From the NCBI GenBank assembly GCA_947561585.1, contig CANNZV010002607.1, forward strand, positions 1-64,000: a stretch of DNA of 64,000 nucleotides, in the 5' to 3' direction. Position numbers and translations under genes: made by a program. The notes under the pieces were generated by a model. That model ran no database searches. It was not told the DNA's origin and was given only the letters and a program-made list of their open reading frames with translations. Of the stretch, positions 44,453 to 55,400 are shown one piece after another. The number at the start of each line of letters is the position of its first letter. Positions within the stretch are counted from its first letter, which is position 1. The DNA comes from Caprella mutica. Lineage: Eukaryota; Arthropoda; Malacostraca; Amphipoda; Caprellidae.

Positions 44453-46011
44453 CACTCTAATAATTAGTGAATTAATACAAAAGGTAGAAATAAATGAGTT
44501 AATTAAGTCACTGATCATCATTACACTCAATTTAAAAATAAAATAATACAGTTTCTAATTTATTATCATATAATGACATCATTTCACTCTATTTAATTTA
44601 CAATGACTCACTTCAATATAACATATAAAAGTCCACCTTTTAAATCCTATTTATTCATTTTCAAAAAGGAAAACACCATCACTATGTACATTAACATTTT
44701 CAACAGTGAAACCAGTGGCGAAGCCTTTTCTATAGCCTAGAATATGAAATATTATAAAAAAATGATGAATTGCGTTGGTATTTACTGCAGTAAATATAAC
44801 TGCAGTAAATATCACTGCAATAAATATCACTGCAGTAAATATCACTGCAATAAATATCACTGCAATAAATATCACTGCAGTAAATATCACTGCAATAAAT
44901 ATCACTGCAGTAAATATCACTGCAATAAATATCACTGCAGTAAATATCACTGCAATAAATATCACTGCAATAAATATCACCGCAAACTACTATCAGCTCC
45001 AACATTAACAACTACTATCTCTACATTGGCAGTGAGATGTTTAAGGTCCTCTCCAGGCTTGTGGCAAATAATGAGTTCATTACATAATGTTGTAGAACTA
45101 AGGTCTAAGGTCTAGAATCATTAATCTGCAAACCGCATAAAATTTAGTTCAGTACATATTTTTTGTATGCTTTTAAAGTATTAAATAATATTACGAAACA
45201 CTAATTTGAAGCTGAAGAAAAAGATTGTACACTCTTTGTTTTGGTTTCCGGTTAGGAATTTATAAACAAACAATGCATATTTAGCCTTCGTTTTAACTGT
45301 CAATGATTACCTTAAGTGAATAAAAGTTTCTTTTCTTTCATTTTCTACCTTTACCTGAATATTTAATATTTCATTGATAATACCTACCTAACTGACATTC
45401 AAACAAACGGTTTGTAATCTTTTTCTTTGAATTTCAAGTTAGCAACTGAGAAGTAAATCGGATATTGTAGTGTACTGATTATAAATATCTTTAAAAGTAT
45501 ATAGAAAACATATGCTAATCAATTTCACAGCAAAGTGATGATAGACAATAGTCGTATTGATTGAGAGCACGGAGGGGACCTTTAAAGTACTAAGGACATT
45601 AGGACAAACCATTGGACCAGTTCAGTTGCTTTGGGACGTTACCTTAACTTCAAATGGACAGCTGTAACGTTAAATAACAATTGAGAGTTACAGGGGGAGG
45701 TTATTTGTTAGTTAGAGCTAGTATGTCTCCATGAGTGATGTGAAGAACCTACTACATGCAAAGGGACAATGATACACACACTAATTTGTGACGGCAGAAT
45801 GGATGGATTGTTAAGAAAAGTTCCAGACTGTCGAAAAATAAAATTGGCTTGAATATGGAGTAATGCATTTCTTCCCAATATTCATTAAAGTGTTGCTAGA
45901 AATAATCTCTGGACTGAATTGGTGAGAAACAATGAGATGAGCATTATAGGTACAAAGGACTTCAGTATGAAGACATAACTAAGATTTACGTTGCATGAAT
46001 GAGGCTCTCCA
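44453..46011. other. Region between convergent genes, second part
   Basis: Apart from the 15-bp array at 44785-44983 this is unique AT-rich DNA. It should hold the 3' untranslated region of the neurotactin-like gene (minus strand). I could not place its poly(A) signal. Confidence 0.45.
44785..44983. repeat. Minisatellite, 15-bp unit, 13 copies
   Basis: The unit is CTGCAGTAAATATCA, alternating with CTGCAATAAATATCA. The alternation suggests a 30-bp dimer as the expanded unit. Confidence 0.95.
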
Positions 46012-46473
46012 TCAGTACCTCATTGCCAGAGACCGCCACTTCTCCCAGAATTGGCAGAGTTTCCTCTTCCTCTCCACCCCCATATCCCCCACCCGGTAAC
46101 TGCCTAAGTGTGCCGGAGTGGGACCTTCGCGCACTGGCTTACCCGTCCTCACAAACATCTTGAACATGCTCTGCATCCTCTCGATGAAGTCACTGTGGAG
46201 GTTATCCTCTAAGATGCCCTCCAATCCCCCAAAGATGGCGGCAATGTCTGCATCCGGGTGAGTGAGACCGCCATTGGAAGTAACGAGGTAGGCATACACC
46301 GCCGGGGTGTTATCGGGGGGAGTGTGCACCACTGGGTGGGAGGAGGAGGGGATGATGTACAGGTGGGGGTTCATGTGAGGAGGGAATGATGGCATGGCCG
46401 AGTAAGAGGGAGAGGAGCGTGAGAGTGAGGCAGAGGAACTGAGGATGGGACATGTGAGAATGGCGTCTGACAC
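46012..46473 (-). CDS. Nrt: Nrt-like coding exon 12: ectodomain C-terminus and stop
   Basis: Residues 644-796. It opens with VSDAILTCPI, matching the esterase-fold segment with the third disulphide region. It continues through AVYAYLV and THPDADIAAIFGG, where His715 falls at the place of the esterase catalytic histidine, and ends CQFWEKWRSLAMRY. There is no membrane segment or PDZ ligand after the domain, unlike neuroligins and as expected for a type II protein. Confidence 0.88.
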   Translation of the reverse strand: MSDAILTCPILSSSASLSRSSPSYSAMPSFPPHMNPHLYIIPSSSHPVVHTPPDNTPAVYAYLVTSNGGLTHPDADIAAIFGGLEGILEDNLHSDFIERMQSMFKMFVRTGKPVREGPTPAHLGSYRVGDMGVERKRKLCQFWEKWRSLAMRY

Positions 46474-49400
46474 CTGCAACAAATCAGTATGGATTAATGA
46501 AGCAGTAAACTCAGTAATAGTTACAAGTTTTGTACATAAAATTCAAGGTATATACAGTAATTATTTATACTGAACATCAATATGGGCCACAAAAATGTTT
46601 CCGCTTTTTCAAATACTTGTAAATCGTTAACCAATAGACGAAAACACTGGATCTTGGTCTCTTTTTCACCGCCTCTTATTGTACTATTAACTGGTAAAAC
46701 TATTTTGAACTGATGGATATAGTTTAAGAACAGGTAAGCAAAGAGTGAGGGTGACTATTTTTGTCATCTTAAAGCTAACTTTGTGATTTTCCTTACTAAA
46801 AGGAAAAAATTACATTGGTTGACATTTTAATACAGGGTGCTTAAACTTCTTCCTTTGGAACTATTTGGAAATTGAACAACTTCAGTGACATTTTGATCTC
46901 ATTGAAGTTTTCACTATGAATATTCGTTCTTCGCTTGTTCATTGCATGGTTAAGGCTCGCTTCACACTTGCATTTCTAACACCGCGGAAAAAAGCTCTTC
47001 TTAAAATGTGTTTACAATTGCGTATTTTTTATCGATGATGGGAAAATCACATTAAATTTTTAATTCAAAGATAAAAAAATGCATGTGTGAACACATTTTA
47101 GGAAGAGCTTTTTCCCGCGCTGTTAAAAATGCAAGTGTGAAGCGAGCCTTAACCATGCAATGAACAAGCGAAGAACGAATATTCATAGTGAAAACTTCAA
47201 TGAAATCAAAATGTCACTGAAGTAGTTCTATTTCAAAATAGTTTTTAATGAAGAAGTGTAAGCACCCTGTATTTAAAATTTCTACCATTAAAATTTTTCC
47301 CCTTTTTTATTCACTTCCTTTTAGTAAGTAAAATCACAGAGTTAGCTCTAAGAATGACCTTTGCGCAATGACAAAAATAGTCACCCTCACTCTTTACTTA
47401 CCTGTTCTTAAACTATGTCCATCAGTTAAAAATAATTTTTACCTGTTAATAGTACAATAAGAGGCGGTAAAAAAAAGACCAAGATACAGCTCTTTTGTCC
47501 ATTGGTTAACGATTTAAAGGTTTTGAAAAAGAGGAAACATTTTTGTGGCCCATACTGTATAATGGATTCATATAATAATTATAAAATTTCCTTAACTGCA
47601 ATGTTTTTTTTATCTCAATGTAGATTTAAGTATCGCCGCTGGAAATTATATGGCGCCGTTGTATTGTCAAGGGTTTATTTCAACAGATAATTAATTTTAA
47701 AGTTTAATTACAGCTTACTTATTATGCAAAATAGTTTCAAAAATGTTTATAAAATATTTCAAATTTGATTAGCAATGTGTAGTATTTATTTTGACTGTAT
47801 TATCAAGAGGTTATTTAAACTGAAATTCGAAGGTTATTTTTGATTTCACGCTTTTGAATAGAAAGATGTCCATTCATCATCAGAACAAGAGGTGTACAAT
47901 AGTCTTTTTCCTGATGATGAATGGAAATCCTTCTATTCGAAAGGTTGAAACCTAAAAACCTCTTGTGTTCAAATAACCTCTTGATTGTATGAATCTTTTC
48001 GGATCTCTTTTCTTGTAAAAAAAGTAAATCATGAAAAATTTCAGACCACAAAAGTAAAGAGTTCCATCTCTTCAATTAAATTTTTACTGTACTGTACATA
48101 TAGAGCATTTGGTGTAAATAAAGTCCTACTAGTCTCACCAGAGTGACTAGTAACTCCCAGTTGTTTGTGAAGAGTTCACTGTAGATACGAACTGCTTCCA
48201 CCGCCTCAGACTGGTGGAACACGGGTAGAGGTGGGGGAGGCACGTACCAGGGGGAGTCAGTGGGGTAACTGCGGGAAAAATAGATAGAGAGAGTAGGGAA
48301 AACTGAGAGTTTGGAATATTTTAACGGGAATAGCTATGAACGGATCGGTAAGAAACGAAAATAATGATATATCATCTCGTAAAATAACTACTCTTCTAAC
48401 AGTAACTACTGTGACTTAGAGCCGGTTAAATATTTTAGCCATCACAAATTGCATTAAATATTAGGAAGAGTGCATCTTTTTAACGCCGTTACAAACTACA
48501 GAATCACTTTTAGAGGTCTGGCTATCAATTGACATTCTGTGTGCTTTCTACATAGTACAATCTAGGAGATAACCGTACACACATTCTTACACTGTGGCTT
48601 AGGAACTATAGATGCTAGGTTAGTGAAGACTGAACACTGTATATTAACAGTCAATGGGGAGTTAGAGAGAGTCCTTAGCAGTGAGAGACAGTTCAGAGTC
48701 ACAAAGATAGGCTAGTCCTAACCTGGGCTGATCTGTAAACTCTAACGTCTACTCTGTAATCTTCCTCTGTAACCTATAGGTAACTATGTGTGCTAAAGAA
48801 TATAGTAAAACTAACTTGAAATGGAGAGGAGTAGTGATAACTACTCCTCTCACAGTAACTACTCCTCTCACAGTAACTACTCCTCTCACAGTAACTACTC
48901 CTCTCACAGTAACTTCTCCTCTCACAGTGACTACTCCTCTCACAGTAACTACTCCTCTCACAGTAACTTCTCCTCTCACAGTAACTACTCCTCTCACAGT
49001 AACTACTCCTCACCTCTCGAAGTAACTACTCCTCTCACAGTAACTACTCCTCTCACAGTAACTACTCCTCTCACAGTAACTACTCCTCTCACAGTAACTA
49101 CTCCTCTCACAGTAACTTCTCCTCTCACAGTGACTACTCCTCTCACAGTAACTACTCCTCTCACAGTAACTACTCCTCTCACAGTAACTACTCCTCTCAC
49201 AGTAACTACTCCTCTCACAGTAACTTCTCCTCTCACAGTGACTACTCCTCTCACAGTAACTACTCCTCTCACAGTAACTTCTCCTCTCACAGTAACTACT
49301 CCTCTCACAGTAACTTCTCCTCTCACAGTAACTACTCCTCTCACAATAACTACTCCTCTCACAGTAACTACTCCTCTCACAGTAACTACTCCTCTCACAA

Positions 49401-52400
49401 TAACTACTCCTCTCACAGTAACTACTCCTCACCTCTCGAAGTAGCTACTCCTCTCACAGTAACTACTCCTCACCTCTCACACTAACTACTCCTCTCACAG
49501 TAACTACTCCTCTCACAGTAACTACTCTTTTCGCAGTAACTACTCCTCTCACAGTAACTACTCCTCACCTCTCGAAGTAACTACTCCTCACCTCTCACAG
49601 TAACTACTCCTCACCTCTCGAAGTAACTACTCCTCTCACAGTAACTACTCCTCTCACAGTAACTACTCCTCACCTCTCGAAGTAACTACTCCTCTCCCTT
49701 ATGGTGGTATTGGCGTAATATTGTAGCAATGTTGTGAACAATCTCTCCACAGTCTCCTCTACCTTCTTCAAAGAGTGAGAGCTCCTCTTTTCAAAAAGGT
49801 ACTTCAGCTCCTCTAACAGAGAGGAGGCAGTGTGGATGGAGGAGCCTGAGGAGAGGGGGGGGGGTAAAAAATTGGTATTAAAATAATAGGTTCTACATAA
49901 AGTGTGATTTCATAATAATAAAATAAAATTCTCATGTACACTTTTAATAAAACGTACATGTATATATTGTGTAGTGATTACTATTCTCTCCATAATTATA
50001 TTTTAATAATGGTCATACTTTAATAATAACCCATTGAAACTTTCATCCGGTATTTAATTCGCCTCTGGTATAATAATAATAAAAATTTCCTAATTATAAA
50101 AAAAACTCAAAAAAACTCTAATTACTAGACTACCTAAATTTCGTAATATTTATTTTATCTATAAATCAATGAATTAGAAGTAGGAAAAGGTGATAAAGGG
50201 TCTCACCCAATATGATAGGAACAGAGTGTCCCCTTCTCCCTTCAAAAGGGATGTAAACCCCATCGGATACGAGCCACGGTCTGGAGGGGCCTTGACTGCG
50301 GTACTGAATGCCCATTGAACTCATTACCTCCTCCGGTGGAAGGGACTGGAGACATTGGAGGGAGGAGCAGTTGGTAGGGGAGTTTAGAGAGAGAGGGGCG
50401 TCACGCCAAGGCACCTTCGGGTGTATGGGGGGAGATCCACTGAGCCACAGCTTGTGGATGAGACCTGAGAGGCGGGGACTGGAGAGAATCTGTGAATAGA
50501 AACATAATTGTAGTGAGACTGAGACACTTTACAAAAGGGTGTAACTACTTACAGTTGGTGATCGATCCTTTCGTCCAAAACCATTTCGCCGTACGACATG
50601 GGTTTTTGGAGAAAGGACATAGAACCCTAGACAATAGGGTGTACTTACTGCGTAGCTGAGGGCACTACCCGCCCTGTGCCCCAGTAAAGTCACTGCTTTG
50701 GGGTCACCACCAAAATGTTCGATGTTACGCGACACCTATGGGGAAGATGTAGAGTTACTCCCATGGTAAGTAAAGCCAGAGTTTTAAAATCATACACTAT
50801 TTTCATTCAAGTCACCCATAGGAGAACAGCGTGCAGGTCAGAGGCAGCCTGTCCCCCGGCAGTGGGGGGATAGACTTTCCCACCAAGGAGGTATGAGGCC
50901 ATCACCCCAAAAGGTCCTCTTCGGATAGAAGGCCTCACAAGCACCAGACCCAAGTGATGGGACATGGTACCGGCGTTACTCTTCAATCGAGGCCATAGCA
51001 AGTCACCCGCCATTGAGGCACCGCCAAGAAACACCACCACAGGAAGGGGGGAGTCGTAACCTAACTTGGGGGTGAAGATGTCCAGGTGAAGACAGTCCTC
51101 TGAACCGGTGATTATTTCACCCTGGGGGGAGGAGAATTTCTCTTACAAAGAGTAATGTTATTAAGTGGGAATTATTGTCTAATCTATAAGCAAGTATATT
51201 TACTTGTAAAGGAATTGAAAAAAGAGAAAGTGACTTGGAGATGTTATCATCTTCTCCTGGCCTTCATTAATAGATTTTCATGTTCAAATTTACTTGTTAT
51301 TCGTTGTGAAGTAAATAAATACAAAGGACTTTAAGAAAGCAGTGCTCAATAACAGAGACACCTTCTATCACACGATAGCAAAGGCTCACCTTAGCACCAT
51401 ACTGCCAGCACTGCTGTCTTGGCGTGACAGCATCTAAAGTACCCTGCCAGCAGTGATCCAAGCGGGTGGGAGGTTGAGCTGGCATGAACCTTCTCTCACC
51501 CACTGGGGGAACAGCATAAGGCACCCCGAGAAATTGCAGCTGCTCTGGGGCAATGACGAGTCCTCTGACGGTACCACAGGAAGTTACGGCAGTGACGTGC
51601 GGCGGGGAGAATCTACGGAAAGGGAGGGGGGGGGGGTAATAAATGATAGGGAGGGGAGAATGAGAAATTAGGAATGATCCAAATTACCTATAAAATATAT
51701 ATAAAACAATTTAGAATAAAAGAAATGCACCTTGTGTAGTATATGAATGGTGGAAATGGAACTCTATAGTGTTAACTAGTTGCAATGGTTCCATTCTTAC
51801 CTCGGGTCTCCAGACTGTTTTCCAGTACTCCAGTACACTGAAAGTAAGATAACCAGACCCAATAGGAGAAAAAGCAACAGGCACAGTACTGTAAAAGAAA
51901 ATTATCTTGCTAATCTATGCGGTAGATAATTTGTTATAATATATAATATAGCAAAGGAGAATTTTTTCCGAATCTAATGGAATGTTTACGTTAAATAATC
52001 TAACGATTTTCTATAAGAGCAAACCGACGCAATCAAATTCCGGTGAAATTAATTATCTCTCCCAAGGACTGTGTTTTTTAATTTCTTTATTAGTGATATT
52101 AAGGCAATATCACTGCCCCATGAAAAAAGTCACCTATCCCAGCCGGTGACAATGTTCCTGCAGTCACTAAAGCCCCGGTCACACCTATCGAACTTTGTTG
52201 GGTCGAAAAAAAATATCAACACCGTTCGTTACCGATCACCAGAAGTTGGGCCCCATAAGCCACCGCTTATGGTCCCTCCTACTGCTCCGAAAGTTTTGAA
52301 CTGTACATAAAAATGCGAGCAGTGAGGAGCAGGCAATAGCGGGGCACCGATGAAACCGGCGTTGTTATAGCGTTGGCTTAACGGTAGTGAGCTTAGTTTA

Positions 52401-55400
52401 GCAGTAAGGAGTTGGGCAGATTTCGTTCCAGCAATCCCGTGTCCGCGCATAAAACGCTTACAACCACCCCACTATAGTTTGTGCAATAATTATTGACCAC
52501 CCGGGCAAAGCAGCAAAGTGGTCTAGAGTTTAAAAAAATCTGCGTTGGCCTAGCAGACCCAAACGTCCACGAATTTGCGTCTATTGGTGACAAATGTTGA
52601 CTGGGGATTGTTGGAGCATTGGTGAATTTTGCTAGAGCGGAAATTGCCCGCTCCTAACCATTCGAAAGATATTGTGCAGCTCAAAACTTTTGGAGCCGTT
52701 GCCTGAATAGGGGCAAGTTCTAGTGAACTGTAATGAGCCCAAAATCTATAAGAACTTCTATCAAATTTCCCTTAAACCAACCTCAAACCACCGCCGGGCC
52801 AACGCCCGCATGCATAAGCTCGCATCACCGCTAAACCACAGCTAGCTACCGTTAAGCCAACGTCATAGCAACGCCAGCTTCAGCGGAGCACCGCTATGGT
52901 AACATCCGTGTTTTCAGTTTTCCCCTTTTGTACGCGGGGACGAGCGTTCTTGAAATTCGATCCACTCTCCTTACCGTTCAAAGAACGCGCCAACAAAGGT
53001 CAGTCGGTGTGACCGGGGCTTAAACAATGAATGTAACGAAAAGGGACAGAAGCCACGGTAATTGCAATCACGAAGCGCTATCCTCTAAAACTACAAGTAG
53101 CGTTAAAAATGATGAATATGGTAAAACTGGAAAGAGACTGTCCAAAATTAAAATTTCAACAGTTCAGGGCCCAATTAAGGGACACCACCCCACTTCTCTT
53201 TCATTCACTACAGACAGCTTCAAGACAGAGCCTGGTCAGCTCTAGGTTAGGATCCATGTAACGCACTCACTGAGGTATTTTCTCCTGTCCCAGACTGATC
53301 GGGACCACTCTCTGCCCCCCTTAAAAGGCATTCTCTTGGGAACTTCTCTATCCAAAGCTGGGTCTCTGATTACGGGCACGCTCGGGTCAAAGAGGTCCAG
53401 GTAGCAGCGGTGGGAATGATTCGTCTGTGAGTAAAAGGTTAGTAAGAGATAGAATAATCTGATAGTATTTGATAGACCATCCTGCCCAAAAACTGAACTA
53501 TCCGAAAACAGAGGCTGAAAATGGCACAAGTGCCAAAATGGTTCGCTGGTAAAGCAATAATTTTAATGATTCAAATTCGGAAAATGCTTTTCTTGGTATG
53601 AATTTTCTGGCTATAAGAAGCAATTCCGCCATTTAATTGGTGTGAAATTAGTGAAAAATTTCTGTGAGAAATATCTATTTTCGGGCCGATTTTTCGCGCG
53701 AAGGTCTTATCAAAGAAAAGGTAGTTAATATTTAAGAATTTATTTTTAAATAATTCAAACAAGTTATCTATTAAGTATTCCGATTAGTTACATACACTTC
53801 GCTCACCTCTGAATTAAGATGCGCTCCGTAACTCTGAGTTGGAATGGACCCTCTCAGTGGTCCTCTAATAGGGTCCTCCATGAGTGGGTCCATATAATCT
53901 TCTCTGTATGGGGTGGGATGCGGTGAATGGTCCAAAGAAGGAGAATTGGGTGATTCACTGGTGAAAGATATTACTGATATAATAGTGAAGTACTAAGAAA
54001 CATACAGCAGAATGTTCTGATATTAATTACAATGGACAGTATCGATTTAAAAATAGATGAACGACTATATGAACTGAATTTAATTAAGAGACGCTTGATA
54101 ATGCTTAATAAAGTCTGAAATATTTTCAATCACGCCAATGATAAGGTCAGTCTCACCCATAGTAACAAAGAGTGTCCCTCTTGATCTTCAAGAGTCCCTT
54201 TCTCTTGTCTCGATGTCGGTCCCTCCTCTTGTACTTCACAGTCCTGATGTTCTCCATCGAGTCTCCAGACCAAACGCTAGGACTGGAGGCTCTATCTCCA
54301 ACATGCTGTGGTGGAACACTCGTTACTATCTTAGAACACTCGTTACTACCTTAGAACACTCATTACTACCTTAGAACACTCGTTACTACCTTAGAACACT
54401 CACTACTACCTTAGAACACTCGTTACTACCTTAGAACACTCGTTACTACCTTAGAACACTCGTTACTACCTTAGAACACTCGTTAATACCTCAGAACACT
54501 CGTTACTACCTTAGAACACTCGTTACTACCTTAGAACACTCGTTACTACCTTAGAACACTCGTTACTACCTTAGAACACTCGTTACTACCTTAGAACACT
54601 CGTTACTACCTTAGAACACTCGTTACTACCTTAGAACACTCGTAACTACCTTAGAACACTCGTTACTACCTTAGAACACTCGTTACTACCTTAGAACACT
54701 CGTAACTACCTTAGAACACTCGTTACTACCTTAGAACACTCGTTACTACATTAGAACACTCGTTACTACCTTAGAACACTCGTTACTACCTCAGAACACT
54801 CGTTACTACCTTAGCATATTCGTTACTACCTTAGAACATTCGTTACTACCTTAGAACACTCGTTACTACCTCAGAACACTCGTTACTACCTTAGAACACT
54901 CGTTACTACCTCAGAACACTCGTTACTACCTTAGAACACTCGTTACTATCTTAGAACACTCGTTACTATCTTAGAACACTCGTTACTACCTTAGAACACT
55001 CGTTACTATCTTAGAACACTCGTTACTACCTTAGAACACTCGTTACTACCTTAGAACACTCGTTACTATCTAAGAACACTCGTTACTATCTTAGAAAATC
55101 GTTACTACCTTAGAACACTCGTTACTATCTAAGAACACTCGTTACTATCTTAGAACACTCGTTACTACCTTAGAATATTCGTTACTACCTTAGAACACTC
55201 GTTACTATCTTAGAACACTCGTTACTACCTTAGAACACTCGTTACTACCTTAGAACACTCGTTACTATCTTAGAACACTCGTTACTACCTTAGAACACTC
55301 GTTACTATCTAAGAACACTCGTTACTATCTTAGAACACTCGTTACTACCTTAGAACACTCGTTACTACCTTAGAACACTCGTTACTATCTTAGAACACTC

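Noticed and set aside
41252..44530. Open frames of 350-630 codons on the minus strand and about 200 on the plus strand
   Set aside because: They are frames left open by a 21-bp unit (a multiple of three) lacking stops. All are pure repeat translation with no start context, splice context or flanking domain.
48749..49444. RSSYCE- or TTPLTV-repeat open frames as an in-frame extension of Nrt-like coding exon 10
   Set aside because: Reading beyond the exon's donor meets TGA immediately, and phase to the next exon is only satisfied at the first donor.
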